From: Coleofasciculus sp. FACHB-T130
GTDB taxonomy: Bacteria > Cyanobacteriota > Cyanobacteriia > Cyanobacteriales > FACHB-T130
Direction: 5' to 3'
NCBI RefSeq assembly: GCF_014695375.1
Contig: NZ_JACJOG010000041.1
Coordinates: 124,001-188,000 of the forward strand
DNA: 64,000 bases
Both the position numbers and the translations under genes were made by a program. The notes beneath the pieces are model-generated. The model was given only the letters and a program-made list of their open reading frames with translations. It had not been told where the DNA came from and ran no database searches. Shown in pieces: positions 51,180 to 61,058 of the stretch. Within the stretch, counting starts at the first letter, position 1, and every line of letters begins with the position of its first letter.

Positions 51180-52089
51180 AATTATTGTTTGCCTTCTAAG
51201 GATGTTTTATATTTTCTATTACACATCTATCCCAGTTCTGATTACATCCCTCATCAGAAATCAGTCTTCAGATATAGGACAAATTACTGTTTTCTTAGCT
51301 AAACAATAATCCTAGCTTAGGTGCATTTGTCAACTAAAATTCTTTTAATTTAATAATATATATAGCCAGCCTAAATGGTTTCTAAAGGCGAGATACCCGA
51401 CTTCTCTAAGAAGTCAGGTATCTGAACTGCTGGCATCTTACAGCTCAAATCAGATTGCTACTATATCACTAATTTAACATCCAGTAAAAAAAATAGACAT
51501 ACAAAAATTATTTTTATTTAGAAAGTCTTAAAAAAATAAATTTTAGCAATTATTCAAGCAAAAAAATGACCAGCTATTAGCTTTACAATCTTTAAAAATT
51601 TAGAAATTTTTTAAAAGTCGTATCGGCAACTACGAGGAGTTATTTATTCGGTCAAGAAGCTACTGTTGCAAATCCTAAGAAATTGCCGCCCGAATCGGAA
51701 AGCCTGTACAGAGGGATAATGTCATAACCAACTTCTCAGACGTGGCATTTCAGGGGGCGAAGTATAGTAAATTCACCCTGTAGGTAGGGTCAGACATCAT
51801 GCTTGTAGATACGAATTCTAAAAAAATATTGATCGAGTGTGGGCAAAAAACAAGCCAAACCAGCACACTGGAGGGACTCCGCAAGTAATCCCGATAACAT
51901 TGATGAAAGATTAAAATATTTACAATACATAGCATCTCAATTACATTACCAAGCCAGTAGAGGTGGATTGGTTCCTAAGAATTTTCAAAGTAACCCTGGA
52001 AGTTTTAGCTCATAAAGATGGTAACGCTGCCGAAAGAGAGGGGAAATGCTGGAAGAAGACCCTCCAGTAAAAGAATTGGAGTGCAACCC
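51180..52089. other. 910-bp AT-rich gap with a dispersed palindrome and a coding-like scrap
   Basis: Contains the palindrome at 51391-51423. A stretch at 51620-51729 reads VSATTRSYLFGQEATVANPK and KLPPESESLYRGIMS before a stop, with no start codon. It looks coding-like but matches nothing I can name. No gene is supported. Confidence 0.45.
51391..51423. repeat. Dispersed palindrome, copy 2 (AGATACCCGACTT)
   Basis: Arms AGATACCCGACTTCT and AGAAGTCAGGTATCT (one mismatch) around CTA. The sister copy is at 40172-40204. Confidence 0.7.
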
Positions 52090-55000
52090 ATGCAGACTGA
52101 ACCGATCGCCGTATTGCTTGTGGAGGATAACCCTGGCGATGCCCGTCTCGTGCGGGAACTGCTGCGGGAAGTCAATGCTCCCCAAATAACGCTGATCCAC
52201 GTTCAAACGCTCACAGAAGCCCTGGATTGCCTCGTCAGTTCAGAAGGGTTGAACGTTCAGAAGTTGAAGATTGAAAGGTTTAACCAACCAGCGAACCAGC
52301 AACCTTTTGAGCTGAAAGGCGATCGCCTCCCACTATCGATCGGGGTGATTTTGTTAGATTTATCGCTGCCAGATGCTCAGGGTTTAGAAACCGTCAGACG
52401 AGTCTGCAATGCTGTACCAGAAGTGCCGATTGTGGTGATGTCGGGGCTAGCCGATGAAGCGATCGCGCTTTCTGCTGTACAAGAAGGAGCGCAAGACTAT
52501 CTCGTCAAAGGTCATGCCGATAGCCATCTGCTGCTCCGCACCGTGCGATATGCCATTGAGCGTCAGCGGATGCAGATACGACTCCAACAAACCCAGCGAG
52601 CCTTGCAGCAACAACTGGAGCGAGAAGCCTTAGTAAACCGCATCACGACTGCCTTAAATTCTAATCTCGATCCAAAATCAGTCGTTGATGAAATTGTCCG
52701 ACAGACAGCAGTCCCGATGAGCTGCGATTTCTGCATGGTAGTCCGAGACTTGTCGGAATCAAACCGAGTTTACATTGAAGCGGAGTATTGGCCCCATTTA
52801 TCAGATGCCGTAAAGCCGATTTCTCAATCGCCCCTACAAGGGACAACCCTGTCCGTAGAAGGCTGGGAAATGGTGCGAAGTGAGTTGCTCGAAAACCGTC
52901 CGGTAGCGATCGCAAACACTACTGACTTTTGGTTGACCCCAGCCTATCAAGCGCTTTGCGCGGAAACGAGACCAAGTACGATGCTCTTGGCTCCTATCTT
53001 CGTAAGAGAGCAATTCTACGGCTATCTAGTCGTCGGCTCGATCAAGCCGCGTCCGCCGTTTTTAACATGGGAAATCCAACTGCTGCAACAGTTAGCTGGA
53101 CAGACAGCGATCGCTCTCTACAATGCCCACGAGCTTGAACAGCTAGAAAGCCTGGTTCAGGAGCGCACTCAGCAACTCGCTCAAGAAAAAACACTGCTGG
53201 AAGCCATTCTTGATTCTATTCAAGAGGGAATTACTGTTACTCAACCCGATGGTCAAATCGTGCTGTTAAATCGGGCGGCATTGCAGATATATGGTTTGGT
53301 CGGGAATGGCGTTACACCTACCTCCGCTCCAGGCTCTATGCCTCACGTCAAGAATTTCTTAACTAAATTAAAAGTCCGTAACCCCGATGGTTCCCGCCCT
53401 CGTCGGTCGGAGCTACCCCTTACAAGGGCACTTCAAGGGGAAGTTTTTACCGATCAGGAGCTGGTGGTACACGGTCTCAATGGAGAGCGCAAGTGGGTAA
53501 GTATCAATGGGGCGGCAATCCGCGATGACAGGGGGAAAGTCCTGCTGGCGGTCAATACGACGCGAGATATTACCGAGCGCAAACAAGCAGAAAAGGCACT
53601 GCGGGAATCGGAAACCAAATTCCGGACGCTCTATGAATCGACCAGCGCGGCGGTGATGCTGTTGGATGAACAAGAAATTTTCAATTGCAACAGTGCAACC
53701 CTACACCTATTTGGCTGTAATGGCTTGGAGGAGTTTTGCGGCAAACATCCCAGCACATTCTCACCACCAACTCAGCCCGATGGTCAAAGTTCCCTGACTC
53801 TAGCTTGCGATCGCATTACCACTGCCCTAACAGAAGGCAACTGTCGCTTTGATTGGATTCATCGGACGTTGGATGGTAAAGATTTTCCGGCAGAGGTGAC
53901 GCTAACGGCAATCGAGCTGGACAACCGAAAAGTGCTGCAAGCGGTCGTGTATGACATTAGCGATCGCATGAACAAAGAAATCGAACTGCGGGAAGCAAAG
54001 GAAGCGGCAGAAGCGGGAAGTCGAGCAAAAAGTGAATTCCTTGCCACCATGAGCCACGAACTCCGAACGCCCCTTAACGCCATCTTGGGACTCTCTCACA
54101 TCCTGCGGCAAGAAATTTTTGGTGCGCTCAATGAGAAACAGAAAGAGTATGTCACCTGCATTAATAACAGTGGCGAACATCTCCTATCGCTGATTAACGA
54201 TATTCTTGACCTTTCTAAAGTCGAAGCAGGCAAAGAGAAACTCTGCCCGATGCCAATTATCGTGCCGAATTTGTGCGAATACATCGTTACGATTATGAGG
54301 GAACAAGCCTACGAACGAGGGCTACAACTCACCAGTGAAATTGACCCAGAAATTGATGTTTGTGTCGCCGATGAACGACGTCTAAAGCAGATGTTATTGA
54401 ATCTGCTATCGAATGCAATTAAGTTCACACCATCGGGTCAAGTTTCCCTAATTGTGCAAAAGCAGCCAGGATGCATTGCGTTTACCGTAGCGGATACGGG
54501 CATTGGTATTGCCCCTGAGAAGCTGTCATTGTTATTTGAGCCATTTCGCCAATTGGACAGCGGACTGAACCGGCAGTTTGCTGGCACTGGTTTGGGGTTG
54601 TCACTGACTCGCAGTTTAGCCCGACTTCATGGTGGAGATGTGACGGTTTCCTCAACCCTAGGAAAAGGCAGTGAGTTTACTCTATATCTGCCCGATATGA
54701 GCAATGAATCAGTCTCCATCTATCAGTTTCCAAGCGAGGGGGGCGATTCTTCTTCATTGTCTTCTGGACTTAACAATGGCGAGTTAAAAGGCGAGTTAAA
54801 AGCCGCCGCCAACCCTTTTTCTATCCCTGGCAAAGGACGAATTCTAATTGTGGAAGACGATGAAAATAGTGGGTTGCTGTTGCAAGACTATCTCCAAGTC
54901 GTAGGTCATACCGTTGAACATTTGCTTGATGGGACGGATTTCCTCCAGCGAGTGCGAAACTTCCAGCCCGATCTGATTTTGTTGGATGTAAATTTACCCG

Positions 55001-55194
55001 GTGGATACAGCGGGTTAGATTTACTAAAAGACTTAAAACAGCAGCCGGAACTGGAAAGACTGCCAGTGGTAATGGTGACGGTAAATACAATGGCAGAAGA
55101 TCGAGACCGTTTTCTAGAGGCTGGTGCTAATGATTATCTCAGCAAGCCGATAGGCATTCCTCAGTTGGAGTTAATTTTGATGAAACATCTCTGA
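52090..55194 (+). CDS. Hybrid histidine kinase: REC-GAF-PAS-PAS-HisKA-HATPase-REC
   Basis: 1,034 residues from the ATG at 52090, which has GGAG 8 nt upstream and gives the normal receiver start MQTEPIAVLLVEDNPGD; an ATG at 52018 adds 24 unlikely residues. Receiver 1 (to about 150) has ILLDLSLPDAQG, interrupted upstream by a Gln/Asn-rich insert (52243-52320). GAF (about 180-350), PAS (about 375-500) and a second PAS (about 510-640) follow. HisKA has MSHELRTPLNAI, the HATPase NLLSNAIKF, DTGIGI and GTGLGLSL. Receiver 2 (about 910-1034) has LILLDVNLPGG. A phosphorelay sensor; the GAF could bind a bilin or nucleotide, but the residues are not diagnostic. Confidence 0.92.
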   Translation: MQTEPIAVLLVEDNPGDARLVRELLREVNAPQITLIHVQTLTEALDCLVSSEGLNVQKLKIERFNQPANQQPFELKGDRLPLSIGVILLDLSLPDAQGLETVRRVCNAVPEVPIVVMSGLADEAIALSAVQEGAQDYLVKGHADSHLLLRTVRYAIERQRMQIRLQQTQRALQQQLEREALVNRITTALNSNLDPKSVVDEIVRQTAVPMSCDFCMVVRDLSESNRVYIEAEYWPHLSDAVKPISQSPLQGTTLSVEGWEMVRSELLENRPVAIANTTDFWLTPAYQALCAETRPSTMLLAPIFVREQFYGYLVVGSIKPRPPFLTWEIQLLQQLAGQTAIALYNAHELEQLESLVQERTQQLAQEKTLLEAILDSIQEGITVTQPDGQIVLLNRAALQIYGLVGNGVTPTSAPGSMPHVKNFLTKLKVRNPDGSRPRRSELPLTRALQGEVFTDQELVVHGLNGERKWVSINGAAIRDDRGKVLLAVNTTRDITERKQAEKALRESETKFRTLYESTSAAVMLLDEQEIFNCNSATLHLFGCNGLEEFCGKHPSTFSPPTQPDGQSSLTLACDRITTALTEGNCRFDWIHRTLDGKDFPAEVTLTAIELDNRKVLQAVVYDISDRMNKEIELREAKEAAEAGSRAKSEFLATMSHELRTPLNAILGLSHILRQEIFGALNEKQKEYVTCINNSGEHLLSLINDILDLSKVEAGKEKLCPMPIIVPNLCEYIVTIMREQAYERGLQLTSEIDPEIDVCVADERRLKQMLLNLLSNAIKFTPSGQVSLIVQKQPGCIAFTVADTGIGIAPEKLSLLFEPFRQLDSGLNRQFAGTGLGLSLTRSLARLHGGDVTVSSTLGKGSEFTLYLPDMSNESVSIYQFPSEGGDSSSLSSGLNNGELKGELKAAANPFSIPGKGRILIVEDDENSGLLLQDYLQVVGHTVEHLLDGTDFLQRVRNFQPDLILLDVNLPGGYSGLDLLKDLKQQPELERLPVVMVTVNTMAEDRDRFLEAGANDYLSKPIGIPQLELILMKHL

Positions 55195-55234
55195 AGAAGG
55201 CAAAAAGTAAAAGGCAAAAGAAAGAATTTTGTTT

Positions 55235-57811
55235 CTAATTCGGAATTTTTAATTCTTTCAGAATTTGCCAAGCTTTGACAAGATTGCCTTGCAGAAGCGT
55301 TGCTACGCCATTCAGGGCTTGAAGTTCGGATAAGTTCGGGTTGATGGCAAGAGCCGGTTTCAAAGCTTTCTGGGCGGCGGCGGGATGCCAATCGTACAGA
55401 TGGACAAAGGCGAGATAGGCATAAGCGTAAGGATTTTGGGAGTCGATCTCAACGACTCGTTCTAAGGCAGCGATCGCACCTTTGACTTGTCGCTTCAGCG
55501 CCTTTGACAAAGCCAGGGTGTATGCCCAATCCCGGTTTTGCGGTTCCCGTTGCAGTCGATATTCCAATGCCGTTAAGGTTTGATTCAGATAGTCTTGAAT
55601 CGGGTCGTACTGGTTGATGCGCCCAGTTTCTTCAAATATCGACTCTAGAGCTTCTGTCCCTTGGGGTAAGGTAGCGGCTAGAGTCCGCAGTTGAGTCAGC
55701 AAATCCAGCTCAGGCGCGGGTGTGGGGGCGGCAAGGGGTTCAATCTTCAGTGTCACGGGGGGAACCTGTATCGGGTAAGTTTCACCCGTTTGCCGGTTCA
55801 GGTAAGTCGCTTCTAGGCGGTAAATTCCAGCCGATATATTTGCTGGCGGCAGCATCGCCATCTGTTCGGTGACTCGAAAGCCATTCGCAGAACGCTCAGG
55901 GGGAAGAACTTTTGGATACAATTCTCCCATGCCAATCCCGTGATCGTGCAGCCATTCAGATTTGGGATTTTCAACTTTGGGATTCTCAACTTTGGAATTT
56001 TCAACAATGCGATCGCTCATGCGCCAAGTCAGCAGCACTAACCCAGATTGCAACTGTTCCCAGGAACCAGACCATTCGTAGGTAATCGGTACGGGAATCC
56101 CTGGTGGGGCTTGGTTCGGTACACTCACCTGTTCTAAGCTGACTTGGGTGCGAGGTTCTGTGAGGGGTTGTACTTGGATGGGTGGTGTTTTGCGATGATA
56201 CAGTTTCAGAACGCTGTCATCGGGTAAATCCCAAGTTTTGTGCAACTGGAAATCCGAACCTTGTTCAACAGTTTGGACGATGATTGCTTGCGCGTCTGGA
56301 ATCGATCCTTGGTTGCCACTTTTGGTGAGGAACCAGGAAAGCGATCGCGCATCTTGAGGGACAAACTTCTTTCGGGTTCCTACCTGACGCCCATACACCT
56401 GAAAATTTTCTAACGCACCGTAATAATTGAAATTGTGCTGGTTAATTTTTGCGGTTGAGGGTAATACTCCTAGTGTGGAACGCAGATAAGGTTCGGTTTG
56501 AATAATTTGGGCGATCGCTTGTTGGTGAGGCCATTTTTCTCCCAGATAAACGGGATGCTGGGCATAGGGACTGAGGACTTGCGTGAAATTGGCAAACATC
56601 CCTCCCACGGGAAACAGGTTCAGAAACATTAGCAGCACCGCCAAACCAATCGTTCCCCAACGGATATGATGTTTCCAGCGTCCTGTCTGGCGCGTCAAAC
56701 CATAAGCCAAAAATAGCGCTACCACCGGCAAGTAAGGCAAGACATAGCGAGAATCTTTATTAATATTCAGCGAACCCAGTAAATAAGCTCCCAGCCAAAA
56801 TACCGCAAGCCAAGCAATTGAATCAAAATTTAGAAATGAAAAATTAAAAGTTGAAGAATTCTCTTGTTGAGTTTTTATTTTTTTAATTGAATAAATCAGC
56901 AATCCCACAATTGGAATAAGTAACAAAGGCCAAGACACATGGTAAGGAAGAATTTTCCAGTAGTAAGTCCAGGCGTCTAGAGTATTGAGGGCGGGATCTC
57001 CCTCCGCGATCGCTGAATCCACGGTTGCGCGTTTTCCCGCTGTCAGCATCAGCAGCCAATTGGTGCGATACCAAGGACCAAAGACCAAAACCGAAAGCAG
57101 CAACCCAGAAACCAGTTGCGCGAGGCGTCCCCATGCCCGGTGCCGAATCGTCCCAAACCCCACCCACAAAATCGGCGTCAACAGAAAGAACAGCGCTGTC
57201 TGCTTTACCATCAGCGCCAGCCCCAAAGAAAGTCCAAACGCCGCCGCCCAAACCCATTCTCTTGTTCTTTGCGTCCTCTGTTCCTCTGCGGTTCGACAAT
57301 TCCGCCAAACCGTCAAGCAAAAGAAACTCAATGTCACAACCGCTGTCAGCGGATAATCCAGCAGAAAATCCAGGCGATATTGATAAATCCCCGGTAACAA
57401 TTGGCACAGCCCAGCCGCCCATAAACCGACTTCAATGCTAAATAGCTGGACGCCCAAACCATAAACCGAACCCAAAAGCATCGCACTGAATAGCAACAGA
57501 ACCAGCGTGGCTTGATCCGCCCCCGTCCCAAAGAGATGCTGGAGGATAGCAGTCGCAATGTAGGTAAAAGGCGGCACTTTGGAGGTCAACAGCCAAAAAC
57601 TCGTCCACCACTCGCCTGAAAACCACTGGGGTTGTTGCAAAGCCCTCCAGTAGTTCAACGATCCCGTCAAGTAATCTGCCTGATCCCAAGCTGGTACGGA
57701 GTGGTCAAGCGTAAACCAAATGCGATCGCTAACTGCCCCCACCAGCCAAATGATTCCTAGAATTAGCAGACTTCTATTTTTAAACTTAGTGCTTTTATCT
57801 TTATCGGTCAC
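55235..57811 (-). CDS. GT39/ArnT-like membrane glycosyltransferase with C-terminal TPRs
   Basis: 858 residues. The N-terminus has the GT39 start DHSVPAWDQADYLTGSLNYW, in which Asp is the likely catalytic acid, followed by about 10-12 membrane helices to near residue 410. A soluble extracytoplasmic domain follows (about 420-680), then TPR-like helices (735-858). The fold resembles dolichyl/undecaprenyl-phosphate sugar transferases (PMT, ArnT). Two repeat-derived inserts are in frame: RTAEEQRTQRTRE (57270-57305) in a cytoplasmic loop and VENSKVENPKVENPK (55968-56004) in the outer domain. Acceptor and donor unknown. Confidence 0.8.
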   Translation of the reverse strand: MTDKDKSTKFKNRSLLILGIIWLVGAVSDRIWFTLDHSVPAWDQADYLTGSLNYWRALQQPQWFSGEWWTSFWLLTSKVPPFTYIATAILQHLFGTGADQATLVLLLFSAMLLGSVYGLGVQLFSIEVGLWAAGLCQLLPGIYQYRLDFLLDYPLTAVVTLSFFCLTVWRNCRTAEEQRTQRTREWVWAAAFGLSLGLALMVKQTALFFLLTPILWVGFGTIRHRAWGRLAQLVSGLLLSVLVFGPWYRTNWLLMLTAGKRATVDSAIAEGDPALNTLDAWTYYWKILPYHVSWPLLLIPIVGLLIYSIKKIKTQQENSSTFNFSFLNFDSIAWLAVFWLGAYLLGSLNINKDSRYVLPYLPVVALFLAYGLTRQTGRWKHHIRWGTIGLAVLLMFLNLFPVGGMFANFTQVLSPYAQHPVYLGEKWPHQQAIAQIIQTEPYLRSTLGVLPSTAKINQHNFNYYGALENFQVYGRQVGTRKKFVPQDARSLSWFLTKSGNQGSIPDAQAIIVQTVEQGSDFQLHKTWDLPDDSVLKLYHRKTPPIQVQPLTEPRTQVSLEQVSVPNQAPPGIPVPITYEWSGSWEQLQSGLVLLTWRMSDRIVENSKVENPKVENPKSEWLHDHGIGMGELYPKVLPPERSANGFRVTEQMAMLPPANISAGIYRLEATYLNRQTGETYPIQVPPVTLKIEPLAAPTPAPELDLLTQLRTLAATLPQGTEALESIFEETGRINQYDPIQDYLNQTLTALEYRLQREPQNRDWAYTLALSKALKRQVKGAIAALERVVEIDSQNPYAYAYLAFVHLYDWHPAAAQKALKPALAINPNLSELQALNGVATLLQGNLVKAWQILKELKIPN
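55968..56004. repeat. 15-bp tandem repeat in frame in the GT39 gene
   Basis: Units TTTTCAACTTTGGGA, TTCTCAACTTTGGAA and a partial third encode VENPK-type pentamers. The frame is preserved because the unit is a multiple of three. Confidence 0.75.
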
Positions 57812-57911
57812 AGAATCCAGATAGGTTCTTTTAACTTCTTTCTCATTTTGTATTGCATCAAATTGAGAACCGCTCTATTATTTTCTCCCAATTACCTTAC
57901 CCCAATAAAAA

Positions 57912-57952
57912 GACAAAAGTAAAAGAAACAATTCTTTCTGTTTACTTTTGTC
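57912..57952 (-). terminator. Terminator after putA
   Basis: Arms GACAAAAGTAAA and TTTACTTTTGTC (exact), loop 17 nt. On the minus strand the stem is followed by TTTTTATTGGGG. 18 bp after the putA stop. Confidence 0.6.
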
Positions 57953-57969
57953 TTCTTACTTTTGCCTTT

Positions 57970-60966
57970 CTAATCTACTCCTTCAATCGGAGCAAATCCT
58001 TGGCGCTGGATATTTTCTGTCACTACGCGGGGTTCGAGGAATTGTAGCAAGTAATCTGGGCCACCTGCTTTAGAACCGACGCCAGAAAGTTTGAAACCGC
58101 CGAAGGGTTGTCTTGCTACAATTGCGCCAGTGATTCCGCGATTGATGTAGAGGTTGCCGACTTCAAATTCGCTTTCAGCTTGTTGAATGTGGGAAGGTGT
58201 ACGGGAATATAGACCACCAGTCAGGGCGAAGTTAGTATTATTACCAACTGCGATCGCTTCCTCAAAATTCTTCACCCGCATGACTGCTAGAACCGGACCA
58301 AAAATTTCTTCTTGGGCAATCGTCGCCTCTGGCGAGACTTCTGAGAAAATCGTCGGGCCGATAAAATAGCCATTGTTGGGTGCGGACATTTCCAGCGCGA
58401 CTTTGGCTTCCTGACGCCCTTTCTCGATATATTCCATAATGCGATCGCGTGCGTTTGCATCAATCACAGGGCCAACTTGGGTGCTGGGTGCCTCCGCAGG
58501 GCCAACATTGAGCGATCGCGTTGCTTCCACCAAACGCTCTACAAAGGCATCATAGATGGGTTCTAGAACAATTACCCGAGAACACGCCGAACACTTCTGT
58601 CCGCTGTAACCAAAGGCGGACTGCACCACACCTTGCACAGCTTGGTCGAGATCCGCACTTTCATCGACGATAATCGCATTCTTGCCACCCATTTCGGCAA
58701 TCACCCGCTTCAGGTGTTTTTGCCCTGGTTGTAAAATCGCCGCATCGGCGTAAATCCGACAGCCGACTTCCTGAGAACCTGTAAAAGTAATCATGTGGAC
58801 ATCGGGATGCTTCACCATATAAGCACCCACCGTTGAACCTTTTCCGGGTACGTATTGGAACACCCCACGAGGAATGCCTGCTTCTACCAAAATTTCACTG
58901 AGTTTGGCTGTAATCACCGATGAAACTTCAGCCGGTTTGAGAAGCGTACAATTTCCAGTAACCAGTGACGCCACTGTCATCCCGGTAGGAATCGCCAAGG
59001 GGAAATTCCAAGGGGAAATAATCAGGGAAATTCCTCGAGGTTGATAGTTATAGCGATTGGTTTCCCCGGCGATGTCATAATGGTGCCCAGCATCCAGCCG
59101 TTCCATTTCGTCGGCGTAGTAACGGCAGAAGTCTATCGCCTCGGAAACTTCACCGTCGCATTCCCGCACTGGCTTCCCAACTTCTAATACCATGCACGCG
59201 GATAATTCAGCGCGGCGTTTTTCCATCAAATCTGCGGCTTTCCGCAGCACTCCAGCCCTTTCTGGCACTGAAGTCTGCCGCCAATTAGCAAATGCTGCTT
59301 TTGCGGCTTGGATCGCCTGTTCTGCTTGTTCTACGCTAATCAATCCGATTTTGCCAACCACCTCGCTGGGGTTGGAAGGATTCACTGAATCGACGAGATC
59401 GGGTGTGTTTACATATTCACCGTTAATCAGAGGTAAATAGGTTTTACCCAACTGTTCGCGCATCGTTTGCAAGGCTTGTTGCGATCGCTTCCTTTCCTCA
59501 GCTTCTGCATAATCCGTATCCGCTGCATTGTGAAAAGGCAAGTTTTGAGTTTTGAGTTTTGAGTTTTGAGCTTTGACTAAAGACTCCGAACTTTCTACGA
59601 CGGGAGGCGCTAACAATTCCTCAATCGGACGCTCTTCCAGATTTTGTCGCAAGAACGAACTATTGGCAGTATTCTCCAGCAACCGGCGAATCAAATAAGC
59701 CATCCCCGGTAGCAAATCCCCATAAGGACAATACACCCGCACCCGATAACCTTTATCGACGAGAGCTTTTGCCAGCTTATCTCCCATGCCGTACAAAACT
59801 TGCATCTCAAAGCGACGGCGGGGAATTTTCAAACTTTCCGCGATCGCCATCGCCCGTGCTTGCGATCGCACGTTATGACTGCCAATTGCCGCGTACAAAT
59901 ACTCATGATTTTCCAGCAACAGCTGGGTCATCTTCTCAAAATTGGCATCGGTTGCAGTTTTATCGCTGTAAACTGGCACCGGCCAATCTTTCTGCATCGC
60001 CTTGATAGTTTCTTGATCCCAGTACGCCCCTTTTACCAAGCGCACTGTCAGGGGATAGCCACGCTGCTTCGCCCAGTCAATCAAGCCGCGCAAATCTTGT
60101 TCGCTGTCGCGCAGATAAGCTTGCAGCGTTATCCCTAGATCCGTGCGACTCCGGAACTCCTCTTCCATCAACAACTGTTTGAGGATGGAGAGCGTCAAAT
60201 CTTTGTAGGCATACTGTTCCATATCAAAGTGAACGGCAGCCCCCAACGCTTGGGCGCGACGTAATAGAAGCCGGATGCGATCGCTCACTCGCTCCTCGCT
60301 TCCCTTCGCATCCAACGGATCGAACTGCGAATAAAACGCTGTCAGCTTGACAGATACTTGAACTTGGGGGATTCCTTCTCCATCTGCTTGGTCAATTGCC
60401 GGAACCCGCGTCCACGTCTTCGCCGCCTCCGTCAGCTGCTGCATCAATTCCAAATATCTATCTAAATACGACTGCGCCTCAGTTTCCGTAATCACCGCTT
60501 CCCCCAACAGGTCGATGGTGAAAGCCATTTTCTCCTTCCGCAATCGCTCAACCGTCTTAATAACCTGTTTAATACTTTCCCCAGCGATATATTTATGCGC
60601 TAAAGTTTCAACTGCTGTATTCACCGTTGTCGCTGCTACTTGACCAGGCATTGAGTCTGGAGACGCAAAGTTGAGCATCCCTTTCAGGCTCGTCGGGAGT
60701 TCAACCGACTCATCCGCCAAGTATTCTTGCAAGTGGCGAGCAACTTCCGGTTTACTGTGCAGCGCAGGCAGACAGTCAATGAAGCGAAACAGCTGCACTC
60801 GCAAACCAGGGTTAGCCATTGCCCAAGCAAGTAATTTATCATCCCAGCGCATTTGGTCGCGCATTTGGGCAAAAAACGAGCGATTTTCTCTCGTTGCTGC
60901 CAACAGTTGTTTGGCAATTTCTTGGGTCTTGACTTCGTAGGTGCTATCAGATATTTGTACAACCAC
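57970..60966 (-). CDS. putA: Bifunctional proline dehydrogenase / P5C dehydrogenase
   Basis: 998 residues. The first half (about 1-460) is the FAD-dependent PRODH barrel, with VKLTAFYSQFDPL, LVKGAYWDQE and RRFEMQVLYGMGDKLA near the active site. The second half (about 500-998) is the NAD-dependent L-glutamate-gamma-semialdehyde dehydrogenase, with Glu in AEMGGKN and the catalytic Cys in SGQKCSACSR near 792. It converts proline to glutamate. No DNA-binding domain is present, unlike enteric PutA. Between the halves lies KAQNSKLKTQN, encoded by a heptamer repeat at 59541-59577. The gene is single and followed by a good terminator. Confidence 0.93.
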   Translation of the reverse strand: MVVQISDSTYEVKTQEIAKQLLAATRENRSFFAQMRDQMRWDDKLLAWAMANPGLRVQLFRFIDCLPALHSKPEVARHLQEYLADESVELPTSLKGMLNFASPDSMPGQVAATTVNTAVETLAHKYIAGESIKQVIKTVERLRKEKMAFTIDLLGEAVITETEAQSYLDRYLELMQQLTEAAKTWTRVPAIDQADGEGIPQVQVSVKLTAFYSQFDPLDAKGSEERVSDRIRLLLRRAQALGAAVHFDMEQYAYKDLTLSILKQLLMEEEFRSRTDLGITLQAYLRDSEQDLRGLIDWAKQRGYPLTVRLVKGAYWDQETIKAMQKDWPVPVYSDKTATDANFEKMTQLLLENHEYLYAAIGSHNVRSQARAMAIAESLKIPRRRFEMQVLYGMGDKLAKALVDKGYRVRVYCPYGDLLPGMAYLIRRLLENTANSSFLRQNLEERPIEELLAPPVVESSESLVKAQNSKLKTQNLPFHNAADTDYAEAEERKRSQQALQTMREQLGKTYLPLINGEYVNTPDLVDSVNPSNPSEVVGKIGLISVEQAEQAIQAAKAAFANWRQTSVPERAGVLRKAADLMEKRRAELSACMVLEVGKPVRECDGEVSEAIDFCRYYADEMERLDAGHHYDIAGETNRYNYQPRGISLIISPWNFPLAIPTGMTVASLVTGNCTLLKPAEVSSVITAKLSEILVEAGIPRGVFQYVPGKGSTVGAYMVKHPDVHMITFTGSQEVGCRIYADAAILQPGQKHLKRVIAEMGGKNAIIVDESADLDQAVQGVVQSAFGYSGQKCSACSRVIVLEPIYDAFVERLVEATRSLNVGPAEAPSTQVGPVIDANARDRIMEYIEKGRQEAKVALEMSAPNNGYFIGPTIFSEVSPEATIAQEEIFGPVLAVMRVKNFEEAIAVGNNTNFALTGGLYSRTPSHIQQAESEFEVGNLYINRGITGAIVARQPFGGFKLSGVGSKAGGPDYLLQFLEPRVVTENIQRQGFAPIEGVD
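59541..59577. repeat. GTTTTGA heptamer repeat in frame in putA
   Basis: Four head-to-tail GTTTTGA units plus a variant lie in the inter-domain linker. The 7-bp unit would shift frame with each change in copy number unless three are gained or lost. Confidence 0.75.
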
Positions 60967-61058
60967 GGCTGGCAGACTCCTAATTCAGGATAAAGGCATC
61001 AATGCTGGGAACCCTCTATCTTCTATTTTCTCGATTTCCCAAGCGATCGGCATCAACT

